IMG/VR virus record: IMGVR_UViG_3300020427_000004
Location: 1-39,131 of that record
DNA length: 39,131 bases
Source of the DNA: a virus
Strand: one strand, 5' to 3'
Below are positions 30,053-39,131 of this stretch, one piece after another. Each line of letters opens with the position of its first letter. Within the stretch, counting starts at the first letter, position 1. The notes under the pieces were generated by a model. The model saw nothing but the letters and a program-made list of their open reading frames with translations. It did no database searches and was not told the origin of the DNA. The translations under genes and the position numbers were made by a program.

Positions 30053-32545
30053 ATGGCTATAATAACAAGAAAACAAAAAGGTTCTCCACTTAGTTGGGAG
30101 GAAATAGATGAAAATTTCAAAACCCTACAAGATGTACAAGATAATTCCTACTTTAACTCATTACAAGAAGTTATAGACTTAGAGGAAAAACCAACATTTG
30201 GTACATTCTTTGTTAATGATAACAATGATTCTAATAAGGGGGTTTACAGATGGGCCGGTAATGAACAAGGGTTTGAACAGACTTTATCAAAAGGTGATTT
30301 AGTTGGACCACAAGGCCCACAAGGAAACCAAGGCCCAGAAGGAGAATTAGGACCAGAAGGCCCACAAGGCCCACAAGGCCCACAAGGTCCCCAAGGAGAA
30401 AAAGGGGAACAAGGATCCCAAGGCCCTGCCGGACCTAAAGGAGACAAAGGAGAAGGTGGTGACTGGTATAAATCGTTCAACACCCACACTGCTGCAAAAA
30501 GTTTTTACGATGAAAATATACTAGGGACGCCAAATGAAATGTTGTTCGAAAATTCAGAACTAAAAATAGTAAACACTTCGGATTCAATTAACTATCCTAA
30601 TGCAAATTACAGATGGAAAGCTGCACAGACGGACAGAATAGAATTTTCATCTCCTTTAAGTGAAAAGTCAGGAAATTACATTTTTGCAACAGGCGCGAGT
30701 CCTAATTCTACACTAATTCAAACGATTAGAAACATTAAGATAGTAGGCGCTTCCGAGGACACCGATCTAACTATTGCTGTTTTCAAGAGAACTGACGGAG
30801 GTTTGTTTCAAATACGTGTATACAAATGGGTTAATAACGCTTTTGGTGACCTAGTTTGTGAATTCAACAATTCCAACTATACTCCCTCAAAAAACCTTGA
30901 ATCGCTAAAATTAACAGAGGTTTCAGATAGTGGCATATCGGGTTATATTGATGTAGATTGGGGTAATTTCCCAAACGGTACGTCCTTAACGAGTATGGGA
31001 TATGCAGTTTCCGGAATATCTAAATTATATTATGCTGCTTCTAGCGCCTCACCATCTTCTAGCGTAGAAACGTCTTACACACCATTCAATCAAGCTAATA
31101 ACATTAACGTTCATTTGTTAGCGGCGGTTAAACAATTAACATTGTTTACGAGCGACATGTCAAAAAAATACGCAGTTACTTTTGTAAACGTTCAGAGTAA
31201 TAGAAGGGCGTTTAAGGTTTTTGAGGACAAAGACGGCACATTAACAGAAGTTTGCTCAGTAGATAACTCTAATGCAGGTACCATAGGGGTAGAAGATTTG
31301 TTTATCCCGTCAGTAGGTTTAAGGTCTGAATATGCTTACGTAACAATTGATTGGGATTATTTGATTGCCAACCTGCCGAATCGGGTGCTATCAGGTGCAA
31401 ATTACTCGATAGCAGGTATAGATATTAATAACTTAAGAGTTATTCACGAAGAATCTAGCGGTAATAACTATAGTGGTATAAGTGTGCTTAAAGAGGGGTT
31501 TGCAAATACTTTAAACGTAAATTGGTCTGAAACAACAAGTGGCTATCAAACCACTTCCACAGGTGTGGCTAACTATTTTTTATTCAACACTCAGTTTAAT
31601 GTTGAGAAACGAACTACTTCTGTTAGATTCAAATTGAGCTCTAATGGAGTAGCTAATTTTCATTTTGTCGGGAAAGAAAACTATCCAGATAGAAAATATT
31701 CAGAAGTTATAGTTAATTCGAATGGTACATTCTATCTAGGAGATAAGAATTTGAATAACACCGTTAATCCGAATTTAGCAGCAGTTAATTTCACCTTTAA
31801 CGCTAGTGATGAATATCAGTTAGACATATATAGAGAGGGGCTTAGATACCTAGCTGTTTTGATTAATGTGAGAACAGCTAACAGGTGGGAATTACAATTA
31901 ATATCTACAAGTTATACCTACTTCACCGACAAAGATTCTCTTAAAGTTTTCTTGCAATCGGGGTCAAGCCTTGAAATAACTAAGTATAGAGTTAGTGTTC
32001 CTAGATCAGTTCTCGAAGTGATGGGAGACTCTATTACCGAAGGTGATAGGCTCACGAATAACGATCCAAATTCAGATATGCGTTGGTTTGACTTTGTACA
32101 AACAAATTGCATAAGGGAAGCTAATGTTTCCGGTAGGTCGGCAGGGGTTGTACAGGGCGTTATAAACAAGATAGAAAGTGAGTTGAACATCACACGTCCA
32201 GAGTGGTTAATGCTTACTATAGGAACTAATGCAGGAGGTACAGAGTCGCAGTATCGAACAATATTAGATTCGTTAATAGCAAAAGGTATAAAGCCGATTC
32301 TTAATGTAATTCCGCTGAAAGGGACAGAAACAAATCACAATAGTACACATAATGCTATTTTGAATATTGTCGAAGAGTACAAAATACCTTCAGTGCGATT
32401 CGACTTAGCCCTTGCATTAAACAACGATATAAGCCAAGGAAGGGATATTAATTTGTTTGAAGATGATTCTCATCCAAACGCAGCAGGAAGTATAGCTATG
32501 TACAATAGATGCTTATTGGATGTGCCTTTTTTATTCAAAAAGTAA
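30053..32545 (+). CDS. Collagen-like tail fibre with C-terminal SGNH esterase domain
   Basis: In this 830-residue protein, residues 1-84 start with [19 protein letters not shown], an attachment segment known from phage fibres. Residues 85-137 are Gly-x-y collagen repeats forming a trimeric stalk. About 140-640 are beta-sandwich receptor-binding domains. About 650-830 form an SGNH/GDSL hydrolase with GDSIT (Ser660), GTN near 724 and DDSH (Asp804/His807). It probably deacetylates host surface glycans during adsorption. DNA after the stalk (from about 30466) is richer in TCG, ACG and CGN codons than the neighbours, suggesting a swapped receptor module. Confidence 0.85.
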   Translation: MAIITRKQKGSPLSWEEIDENFKTLQDVQDNSYFNSLQEVIDLEEKPTFGTFFVNDNNDSNKGVYRWAGNEQGFEQTLSKGDLVGPQGPQGNQGPEGELGPEGPQGPQGPQGPQGEKGEQGSQGPAGPKGDKGEGGDWYKSFNTHTAAKSFYDENILGTPNEMLFENSELKIVNTSDSINYPNANYRWKAAQTDRIEFSSPLSEKSGNYIFATGASPNSTLIQTIRNIKIVGASEDTDLTIAVFKRTDGGLFQIRVYKWVNNAFGDLVCEFNNSNYTPSKNLESLKLTEVSDSGISGYIDVDWGNFPNGTSLTSMGYAVSGISKLYYAASSASPSSSVETSYTPFNQANNINVHLLAAVKQLTLFTSDMSKKYAVTFVNVQSNRRAFKVFEDKDGTLTEVCSVDNSNAGTIGVEDLFIPSVGLRSEYAYVTIDWDYLIANLPNRVLSGANYSIAGIDINNLRVIHEESSGNNYSGISVLKEGFANTLNVNWSETTSGYQTTSTGVANYFLFNTQFNVEKRTTSVRFKLSSNGVANFHFVGKENYPDRKYSEVIVNSNGTFYLGDKNLNNTVNPNLAAVNFTFNASDEYQLDIYREGLRYLAVLINVRTANRWELQLISTSYTYFTDKDSLKVFLQSGSSLEITKYRVSVPRSVLEVMGDSITEGDRLTNNDPNSDMRWFDFVQTNCIREANVSGRSAGVVQGVINKIESELNITRPEWLMLTIGTNAGGTESQYRTILDSLIAKGIKPILNVIPLKGTETNHNSTHNAILNIVEEYKIPSVRFDLALALNNDISQGRDINLFEDDSHPNAAGSIAMYNRCLLDVPFLFKK

Positions 32546-32562
32546 ATTATGATAAATCAAAC

Positions 32563-32690
32563 CCTCATATAATGTAGACCGGTAAGAGAAGTTAATAATA
32601 CCTTTTCTATTATTATACTGGAATTAGACAAGTATAAACGAATATACAGTACTCATATTCCTATTTGATATGAGGTTGAATTTTTATATT
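32563..32690 (+). other. Structured 145-bp leader between the fibre and completion genes
   Basis: TAATAATA (32593-32600) and TATTATTA (32608-32615) form a perfect hairpin. CTCATAT (32652-32658) pairs with ATATGAG (32668-32674), but the same right arm can also pair with CCTCATAT at 32563-32570, giving two exclusive structures. No gene is visible in the interval. Confidence 0.45.
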
Positions 32691-33248
32691 ATGGCAAATA
32701 AAAAGTTTTATAATCCTAAAATAAACATACAAAAATTTGGTGATTGGTATATTACTAAAAACCTCTTAATTCAATTAGAACCCGCTATAAAAAAGGGAAG
32801 TATAGCTGGCCAAAAAAGAGCAGCCCAAGAATTAAAGAGAATAGTAAGAAGAAATATTAGAGAGAATGGGGGTAAAATAGGTTGGCCCCCAGTTTCTGAG
32901 AAATATGCTAAATATAAAAGAAAAAAGGGTTTTGACCCAGAAAATCTATATGTGATGACTGGTTTATATTATCGTTCTATAAAAATATATAGGGACGGAA
33001 ACAATATATCAATAGGTTTAAAAAGGTATACTAGGCATCAAGGTAGGACAAATAATAATTTAACACTTATAAAAATAGCAAACATATTAGAAAATGGTAG
33101 TGCTGTAAGAAATATAAAAGCTAGACCTTTATGGAAACCATCTTATAAACAGTTTGGTGGTAGTAAAAGATTAAAAGGTTTTATATTATGGCATGTACGT
33201 AATGAGATTAAAAAAAGAACTGGTGTTACACCTAAATTAACTTATTAA
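32691..33248 (+). CDS. Virion morphogenesis / tail-completion protein
   Basis: The 185-residue protein is counted from ATG 32691 (ATTATG context); an ATG at 32670 would add seven residues within a hairpin. It has the pattern of HK97-gp10/virion-morphogenesis proteins: a helical basic N-terminus, WPPVSEKYAKYKRKKGF, LYVMTGLYYRSI, then a basic strand pair, IANILENGS and RPLWKPSY near the C-terminus. It would join the neck to the tail. It overlaps the next start by one base. Confidence 0.72.
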   Translation: MANKKFYNPKINIQKFGDWYITKNLLIQLEPAIKKGSIAGQKRAAQELKRIVRRNIRENGGKIGWPPVSEKYAKYKRKKGFDPENLYVMTGLYYRSIKIYRDGNNISIGLKRYTRHQGRTNNNLTLIKIANILENGSAVRNIKARPLWKPSYKQFGGSKRLKGFILWHVRNEIKKRTGVTPKLTY

Positions 33249-33934
33249 TGGCTTTACCAATAACGCAACAATTGATTGAAAGATCTATATTCAAGGCTAT
33301 AAAAGAAATTATAGTTAAAGAAGGTTATTTTCCAGATGTAGATAATTATAGTATAGATAATCCAGAACCAGCTATAGCTGAATCTGAGCAAAAAAGGTTA
33401 AAACATGATGTTAAGATAATAGCAGCAGAAAAAGGTTATGCTGTAGAATTATTTAGTAATGGTACACAAGAAGACAGGGGTCAAATTAAACCCCCCAGGA
33501 TAGTCATAGAATCAGAGTCATTCCTACCGGGTGAATTAGGTATAGATACTACTAAAACTTTTGAAAAAAAAGAAAACGGTAATTATAAAGCTATAGATAA
33601 TTCATTTCTGACCCAATTATCAGATTATTATTTTTACATAAGACTTATATCAAATAGTGTAGAACAAGAAAGAGTATTAAATTCTATAATAATATCATCT
33701 ATACCCAGGAGGGGTTATTTGAAATGGGCAGATCAAGCAATACTAAACCCTCATTCTAATATAATGATACAATACCTTTCACATACAGAAACCAATTGGG
33801 ATCAAGGCATAAAGGAAAAAAGTTTTAGGTATGAAATTAAGGATATAATGGAAATAGGGCCAAAAGAGATACCCGGGGAAATACCTGCAATAAAGAATCT
33901 ATCTATTAATGATTTAGAAATTGAAATAAAATGA
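33248..33934 (+). CDS. Putative neck or tail-terminator protein
   Basis: The 228-residue alpha/beta protein has a helical start and several strands ([24 protein letters not shown]). It is assigned by position after the completion protein. It is coupled to the next gene by a 4-bp overlap. Confidence 0.5.
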   Translation: MALPITQQLIERSIFKAIKEIIVKEGYFPDVDNYSIDNPEPAIAESEQKRLKHDVKIIAAEKGYAVELFSNGTQEDRGQIKPPRIVIESESFLPGELGIDTTKTFEKKENGNYKAIDNSFLTQLSDYYFYIRLISNSVEQERVLNSIIISSIPRRGYLKWADQAILNPHSNIMIQYLSHTETNWDQGIKEKSFRYEIKDIMEIGPKEIPGEIPAIKNLSINDLEIEIK

Positions 33935-36705
33935 ATATCCAGGATTTAATTGATGAAATCTTCTCTAAATTACCAGATAATAACCGTTTAAAGGTTAAGG
34001 TATTCAGAGAAGTTTTTCAGCGTATAATAAATGAATTAGGCACCGATGAAAATGATGGTGGTGATACAGTTTCAGAAAATAGTTTACAAGCTATATTAAA
34101 CAACTCCTCACAGGCTACCATTAATAAGATATTAAAATTAGTAGCTACTAATTTCGAGATAACTGAAAACGGTATACTCAAAATAAAAGATAATTCCAAC
34201 CTACTTTTACAAAATGGTTCTAGGATTAATTTAGGTAATTCTAGTTTAGACTTACTAGATACTGTTATAGATATAAATGATTTAGATGCTTTAATTCAAA
34301 CTACATCGCTATTATTTGATAATTTATACCTAAATTTAGTTAATTCAAACTTAGACTTAGAATCTATTGATATCATAGGAGATAACGAGAAAATCTCTGT
34401 AGGATTAACTGATAACCTACCAACCTATAATTTTTATCATAGCGGCGATAATAAGGGTATATTTTCTATAAATAATGATAATAATATAACTTATGTAAAA
34501 GCGGATGATGGGAAAATATTATGGTCTTCTAATTTAATTGGTCCCTGGAATACCAATATTGAAAGAAGTGGTGAAAGTACAGAACCTTTTACATCTATAG
34601 CTTTTATAACATTAGAGGAATATGAAAACTTAGTAGACCCAACACCCGGTATTTATTATTTACCAACAGAATTACCAAGTGGTCCACAAGGCCCAACAGG
34701 ACCCATAGGACCGCAAGGTCCAGAAGGCCCAGAAGGACCCCAAGGAGAAATAGGACCAGAAGGTCCCCAAGGCCCACAAGGTGAACAAGGAAACCCAGGC
34801 CCAGCTGGACCGCAAGGAAACCAAGGACCAATGGGACCGCAAGGAAACCAAGGACCAAAAGGAGATCAAGGTATACCTGGTCCTGCCGGCCCTATGGGAC
34901 CTTCGGGACCACAAGGGGAACCAGGTCCCGAAGGCCCAGCGGGATCTGGTATAATAATAAAAGGCGAAATAGGTAGTGGTGATCCTTCTGATTTACCAGC
35001 AAGTAGTGATATTAATGATGGTTATTTAGTTTCTGGTGATTTATATGTATGGGATGGTTCCTCCTGGAATAACTTGGGTCCAATAAAGGGACCACAAGGA
35101 GAAGTAGGTCCACAAGGCCCCCAGGGAAACCAAGGACCTGAAGGTCCTATTGGCCCCCAGGGACCAGAAGGAGAATTAGGCCCAGCGGGACCGCAGGGTG
35201 AACAAGGGGAACAAGGCCCACAAGGTATAAAAGGTGACCAAGGATCCACAGGCCCAGAAGGACCGCAAGGTCCAGAAGGCCCAGCGGGACCGCAGGGTCC
35301 AGAAGGACCCCAAGGAGAAAAAGGAGAAAAAGGAAATCAAGGTCCTCAAGGTTTACAAGGTAATCCAGGACCCATAGGACCGCAAGGTCCAGAAGGCCCA
35401 GAAGGACCCCAAGGAGAAATAGGACCAGAAGGTCCCCAAGGCCCACAAGGTGAACAAGGCCCAGAAGGACCTCAAGGTCCAGAAGGCCCAGCGGGACCGG
35501 AAGGACCACAGGGTCCAGAAGGACCACAGGGAGAGCCAGGTGAATCAGGTCCAGAACCACAAAATATAAAAACTGCAGTATTAGACTTAAGTAAAATAAT
35601 TTCAGATACTTATAATTATGCCCCATGTGATAATATAAGTATAGTTGAGTTTACAACTATAAATACCGTGGTAAAAGGGGTAGCTATAGCCCTTATAAAA
35701 GTAAAACAACAAGATTTAGATGCTGCTGGGTTAGATGAACCAGTAGTATATAATCCAGAAGGATTAAGAGCACAAAGAACTGGGAATACTGATTTCTTAG
35801 TGGATACTTATATGGAGTTGGTAGTAAGAAGTGATGATGGTTACAATGTAGAATATTATTTTAGAAATATAAATTATAAACTAGAAACTGAAACAGAGTC
35901 TTTTATAACCTCTATTATAAATGATGGGGGTTCTAATATAAAACCAAAACAAATTAATATGATAATATCCGCTTTAAAGGATATAGAAGTATTAGATAAT
36001 ATAGTATTTTCAGTAGACCATAGTTTTGGTTATAAAGCTACAGGTAATTTAGTAGATAAAATATATTCAGTGAATGGTAATCATTTAACACAAACAATAG
36101 AAAATGAGAAACCTATAGTTAATGATTGTTATTTTGATCTAAGGTCGGGTAAAAATCTAAAAGCTAATTATACTTTTTCAGAGCCTTCTCCAGCTTTAGA
36201 AATAATAGCCCTTATCAGGATGGACCCTAGTATAGAATATAGTACTGGAGCACCTTATAATGATTCAGCTACACAATATGGTTTATTAATATCATTTGGT
36301 GAACCTAATTTTTTCTCTCCAAATAATTGTATATTATTTTATACTTCTGTACAAGCTTTTGGTAATGCAGGAAGAACAGGTACTTTTAGTAGGAATCCTT
36401 TAGATACATGGTTAGTTTCAACTGGTTCAAAACCTTTAAATGGGCTACTATCAGGTTGTAGATATTTTAGAAATAAAATTGAAGAAACTATAACAGCTTC
36501 TTATGGTAATAGTATAAACACTAACAATAGTAATATTATAATAGGTGGAGCAGAAGGAGATAGTGGGGGAAATATAACATCTAATTTTCAATTCCTAGGG
36601 GATTTAAAACACTTAACTGTAATTAATAAAACTATAACAGATGCTCAAAGGTTATCACTAATAGGGACTATATTAAGGGTACACAATACACCTGGGGCAT
36701 TTTAA
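33931..36705 (+). CDS. Collagen-like tail fibre with two stalks
   Basis: In this 924-residue protein, residues about 1-35 form an amphipathic N-terminal helix. About 40-250 are Asn/Ile-rich strands. 251-340 is collagen stalk 1 (Gly-Pro-Gln/Glu repeats). 341-386 is a small beta module with [14 protein letters not shown]. 387-540 is collagen stalk 2. About 545-924 is a beta-rich C-terminal adhesion region resembling lectin-like jelly rolls. It is probably a side or tip fibre used for adsorption. A 94-bp exact repeat links the two stalks (34697 and 35366). Confidence 0.82.
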   Translation: MNIQDLIDEIFSKLPDNNRLKVKVFREVFQRIINELGTDENDGGDTVSENSLQAILNNSSQATINKILKLVATNFEITENGILKIKDNSNLLLQNGSRINLGNSSLDLLDTVIDINDLDALIQTTSLLFDNLYLNLVNSNLDLESIDIIGDNEKISVGLTDNLPTYNFYHSGDNKGIFSINNDNNITYVKADDGKILWSSNLIGPWNTNIERSGESTEPFTSIAFITLEEYENLVDPTPGIYYLPTELPSGPQGPTGPIGPQGPEGPEGPQGEIGPEGPQGPQGEQGNPGPAGPQGNQGPMGPQGNQGPKGDQGIPGPAGPMGPSGPQGEPGPEGPAGSGIIIKGEIGSGDPSDLPASSDINDGYLVSGDLYVWDGSSWNNLGPIKGPQGEVGPQGPQGNQGPEGPIGPQGPEGELGPAGPQGEQGEQGPQGIKGDQGSTGPEGPQGPEGPAGPQGPEGPQGEKGEKGNQGPQGLQGNPGPIGPQGPEGPEGPQGEIGPEGPQGPQGEQGPEGPQGPEGPAGPEGPQGPEGPQGEPGESGPEPQNIKTAVLDLSKIISDTYNYAPCDNISIVEFTTINTVVKGVAIALIKVKQQDLDAAGLDEPVVYNPEGLRAQRTGNTDFLVDTYMELVVRSDDGYNVEYYFRNINYKLETETESFITSIINDGGSNIKPKQINMIISALKDIEVLDNIVFSVDHSFGYKATGNLVDKIYSVNGNHLTQTIENEKPIVNDCYFDLRSGKNLKANYTFSEPSPALEIIALIRMDPSIEYSTGAPYNDSATQYGLLISFGEPNFFSPNNCILFYTSVQAFGNAGRTGTFSRNPLDTWLVSTGSKPLNGLLSGCRYFRNKIEETITASYGNSINTNNSNIIIGGAEGDSGGNITSNFQFLGDLKHLTVINKTITDAQRLSLIGTILRVHNTPGAF
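34697..35459. repeat. 94-bp exact direct repeat within the fibre gene
   Basis: Positions 34697-34790 and 35366-35459 are identical over 94 bp. The offset is 669 bp, a multiple of three, so unequal recombination would keep the reading frame and remove or add one stalk plus the intervening module. Confidence 0.88.
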
Positions 36706-36764
36706 AAACCAAAACAAAAGACTAAATTACCTTAACCTTAAATAATAGGAGAAACTTAATTAGG

Positions 36765-37190
36765 ATGAAACTAATAAACCGAACATACACTTACTTTTTC
36801 TTATTAACTTTCAAACCTATAGGGGAAGGTTTTATAGATTTAAGTAATATAACATTTAATACTATAGCTATAAAATTCCTTGTATTAGGTATAACGGCTC
36901 CATTAGTAGCTATATATATGTTATATAAAGACACCCCTGAGGAATCACCAACTAAAGCTGATATATTTATAACTATGTTGATGTCTATGGTTTTTGTATG
37001 GTTAGGGTATGAAATAAGTAAAGGTTTTAATATACCAGAAGGTGTTACTTTAACGTTATGTTTCTTTTTAGGTATAATGGCTTTACCATTAGCTATTAAA
37101 ATAAAGGTTGAAATAATATTAGCGGTAAGTAAGTTGATAGATGTTGTAGTAAAAGCCTTTAATAATTTCGTGGATAAATTCTCTAAATAA
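36765..37190 (+). CDS. Holin-like membrane protein
   Basis: The 141-residue protein has three hydrophobic helices at about 33-52, 65-85 and 92-115 and a C-terminal amphipathic helix ending DKFSK. It lies directly before the lysozyme gene and follows a leader with AGGAG, one of the few Shine-Dalgarno-like stretches here. The position suggests a holin; the sequence itself only shows a small polytopic membrane protein. Confidence 0.6.
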   Translation: MKLINRTYTYFFLLTFKPIGEGFIDLSNITFNTIAIKFLVLGITAPLVAIYMLYKDTPEESPTKADIFITMLMSMVFVWLGYEISKGFNIPEGVTLTLCFFLGIMALPLAIKIKVEIILAVSKLIDVVVKAFNNFVDKFSK

Positions 37191-37196
37191 AAAAAT

Positions 37197-38138
37197 ATGG
37201 ACTTCTATAGATATAATGATTATTTATGGGGTTTACCCAATTGGGTTCACACTGTAGCTTTATTAATATTAATTGCGGCATATGCCCACCTTATATTTGG
37301 ATATTGGTTAGTAAGATACCGTATACCTAGATATGTAAAGAAATATTTTGCATTAAGATGTATACTTTATATCTTATATATGATGTTTAAAGCCCAAGAT
37401 AAAAATTTTGGTATGGCAGACTTGTTTTTCCCAATTTATATTATAGGCTATATAGATGGTTTAATAACACTTAATGGTTGGGGTTTTTATAGGTGTAAAA
37501 ATCTAAAAGAAGGTATAATTAAATTAATAACTTTTAGAAGTGAAAAAAATTATTTAAATATGAGAATACACCCTTTGCTTATGAAAAAAGAAGCTTTTGA
37601 ATTAAGAGTTTCACAAAAGCTCTTAAACTTTATTAGGAGTTATGAAAACTTACATGATGGGGATAAATCTGTTATAGGTTTACAACCTAAACTAGATGCC
37701 CGTGGAAAAGATCCCATATGGACTGTAGGTTGGGGACACGCTTTAGTTGTAGATGGTAAATTTGCTACTAAAAGTAGATTCCCTACTATGGCTGATATAT
37801 TACCATATAATACTGTAAATACCATAGAAGAAGCAGATGCTCTTCTGGAAAAAGATATTACTAAATTCGAAAATTTAGTAAAGGCTAACTTAAAAATAAA
37901 AGTTAACCAACATCAATTTGACGCTTTGGTTAGCCATGCTTATAATTGTGGTATTTCCGAAGGTTTATATATTAGGGTTAATAATAGGGCAGAAAAAGCT
38001 CTTAAAGAATTTTGGTTAAATAGGTATATCACATCTGGTGGTATAAAATTAAATGGTTTAATACATAGGCGTATTGATGAATATGAAATATGGTTGGGTA
38101 TAAACTATAACAGGGAATATAAATTTACTTTTAATTAA
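37197..38138 (+). CDS. Membrane-anchored GH24 (T4-type) lysozyme
   Basis: In this 313-residue protein, residues 19-39, 52-65 and 76-92 are hydrophobic helices. Residues about 122-313 form a GH24 lysozyme: RSYENLHDG (catalytic Glu150), DPIWTVGWGHAL (Thr176), VNQHQFDALVSHAYNCG (237-252) and the closing GLIHRRIDEYEIW. It cleaves peptidoglycan between MurNAc and GlcNAc. The N-terminal membrane part makes it a holin-type/lysozyme fusion or a signal-anchor-release-like endolysin. Internal ATGs at residues 122 and 129 could give a soluble form. Confidence 0.82.
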   Translation: MDFYRYNDYLWGLPNWVHTVALLILIAAYAHLIFGYWLVRYRIPRYVKKYFALRCILYILYMMFKAQDKNFGMADLFFPIYIIGYIDGLITLNGWGFYRCKNLKEGIIKLITFRSEKNYLNMRIHPLLMKKEAFELRVSQKLLNFIRSYENLHDGDKSVIGLQPKLDARGKDPIWTVGWGHALVVDGKFATKSRFPTMADILPYNTVNTIEEADALLEKDITKFENLVKANLKIKVNQHQFDALVSHAYNCGISEGLYIRVNNRAEKALKEFWLNRYITSGGIKLNGLIHRRIDEYEIWLGINYNREYKFTFN

Positions 38139-38150
38139 AAAATAGGGAAT

Positions 38151-38408
38151 ATGAAAACAAAAACATTAAGTGTAAAGGATTTTAAGACTACTGCTTTTTA
38201 TAAATTTTTTAAAACCAGTAGGTTTGTTTATACATGGGCTGGCTTAGCTATATTAGTAATTTTCTTTGGTTTAAATGTATGGGCTGCTTTAGTATATGGG
38301 GCTTTACAAACCATAATGGAATTGCTACCAAATGTATTTAAACTACCTCTTTATAAACATTGGGATACTATAGAAGATAAATTTAACAAGCCCAAAAAGC
38401 ATTATTAA
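38151..38408 (+). CDS. Small membrane protein of the lysis region
   Basis: The 85-residue protein has a basic N-terminus, then a helix at about 25-52 (YTWAGLAILVIFFGLNVWAA), a short amphipathic stretch and a basic tail. It lies between lysozyme and tail sheath genes. It may be a second holin or an antiholin, but only the membrane helix is visible. Confidence 0.65.
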   Translation: MKTKTLSVKDFKTTAFYKFFKTSRFVYTWAGLAILVIFFGLNVWAALVYGALQTIMELLPNVFKLPLYKHWDTIEDKFNKPKKHY

Positions 38409-38433
38409 AAATAAGAATTTAAAATATTAAGAG

Positions 38434-39131
38434 ATGCCAGCACCAAAAGTTAGTTTTAATACTACAAATTTAACTCTACCAGAAATATCAAATTTAGGTG
38501 GGGTTAATTTTGTTATGGGCCAATCCATAAGAGGGGGGATAAACAAACCAGATAGGGTATTTAATTCTTGGCCAGCTTGGGTAAAAGAATTTGGAGGATT
38601 AATGGCCGATTCAGATGCACCAAGGTTTTGCAAGAAAATACTAGAACAAGGGGGAGCAGTAAGATTTTGTAGGGTAGCCCATTACTCTGACATAACAGAT
38701 GCTTCTAGTTTGACAGCCATAAAAGCTCAACAACCTAATACCGCTATAATAATTATAGGAGGTAATTTAATAACTGGTAATATCGTAAACCTTACTATTG
38801 ATGGAGAGGATTTAGATGCTATCAATTTTAGTAATGATAATGATGAAACAATAGAAAACATAATCTTAGCCATAAAAGCCGAGGCTGGTGTATCTAATGT
38901 TATATATTCAAAATCAGGAACTACACAATTTCTAACTATTGTTCCAGTAGATACAGATGCTGTTACTGTAGATACTGCTACTATTACTGGGGGGGCTTCT
39001 CAGGCAACTATCGGTGAAATAACTACCAACAAGGTAACAGACCAAACTGGTAACCCATTATTCTCTATCAAACCAAAACATGAAGGGGTTGATTATAATA
39101 ATTTAAGGGTCATTATATCTGGGGGTAGTAA
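38434..39131 (+). CDS. Tail sheath protein (3' truncated by the window)
   Basis: The frame is open from ATG 38434 to the window end (232 codons). The N-terminal domain shows the sheath pattern: GGVNFVMGQSIRG, a D-R-V-F-NSWPAWVKEFGG strand-turn, a helix FCKKILEQGGAVRFCRV that leads to a conserved Arg-Val, and a beta-rich Thr/Ile-Asp insertion. Sheath proteins contract to drive the tail tube into the host, which makes this phage a myovirus. The C-terminal domain lies beyond the window. Confidence 0.82.
   Translation, partial: MPAPKVSFNTTNLTLPEISNLGGVNFVMGQSIRGGINKPDRVFNSWPAWVKEFGGLMADSDAPRFCKKILEQGGAVRFCRVAHYSDITDASSLTAIKAQQPNTAIIIIGGNLITGNIVNLTIDGEDLDAINFSNDNDETIENIILAIKAEAGVSNVIYSKSGTTQFLTIVPVDTDAVTVDTATITGGASQATIGEITTNKVTDQTGNPLFSIKPKHEGVDYNNLRVIISGGS

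Noticed and set aside
34604-35626. Long antisense open frames over the collagen-like regions
   Set aside because: They are artefacts of the Gly-Pro-Gln repeat, which keeps other frames free of stops. The products are low-complexity Leu/Gly/Pro strings.
37291-37298. TATATTTG inside the lysozyme gene as an internal promoter
   Set aside because: It has no RGTG partner at the required distance and lies in coding sequence; chance occurrence in AT-rich DNA is likely.

Overview
This AT-rich window is part of the genome of a tailed double-stranded DNA phage (or prophage) with a contractile, myovirus-type tail. Its host is most likely a member of the Bacteroidota. Three things point to that host: promoter -7 elements of the TAnnTTTG type (TATATTTG), almost no Shine-Dalgarno sequences with a recurrent ATTATG start context instead, and a Bacteroidota-style lipoprotein. 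No integrase, transposase, CRISPR array, rRNA or tRNA gene was seen. Both ends of the window cut through genes.

Region 1 (about 1-18.7 kb, all rightward) is a dense early-type block of small genes. Most are unrecognised and they often overlap by a few bases. Recognisable members are a T4 DenV-like pyrimidine-dimer glycosylase (457), a KTSC-domain protein (1249), a DUF2786 protein (1851), a lipoprotein (7384), a DUF551 protein (9591), a possible small terminase or other DNA-binding protein (10289), a zinc-ribbon protein (15499), a MazG-like protein (16605) and several one- or two-helix membrane microproteins. Ten near-identical promoters drive the first 12 kb of this block. Each has RGTG, exactly 13 bp, TATATTTG and then an A/T-rich leader. 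Hairpin terminators separate the units. Two families of tandem paralogues occur (9265-10273 and 17128-18306).

At 12.8-13.7 kb lies an isolated, terminator-bounded single-gene unit (13164). Its promoter is host-like (TTTG-N20-TATATTTG) and its arginine codon use differs from its neighbours, so it looks like a moron. It resembles a second lysine-rich protein encoded at 3331.

Region 2 (18.7-21.3 kb): a C5-cytosine DNA methyltransferase ends the rightward block. It converges, across a bidirectional terminator, on three leftward genes: a dimeric-dUTPase-like protein, a DUF3820-like protein and an unknown. A 318-bp divergent intergenic region with nested inverted repeats follows.

Region 3 (21.3-39.1 kb, rightward) is the virion and lysis module: a membrane-anchored protein, large terminase, portal, protease-scaffold fusion, capsid cement protein, major capsid protein, a PKD-domain protein and neck or completion proteins. 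It also encodes two collagen-like fibres, one ending in an SGNH esterase domain, then a holin-like protein, a membrane-anchored GH24 lysozyme and the start of a tail sheath gene. The fibre genes carry the clearest signs of recombination: a composition shift after one collagen stalk and a 94-bp exact direct repeat in the other.

Most small genes have no name I can support. For these the entries describe what is visible and assign no function.
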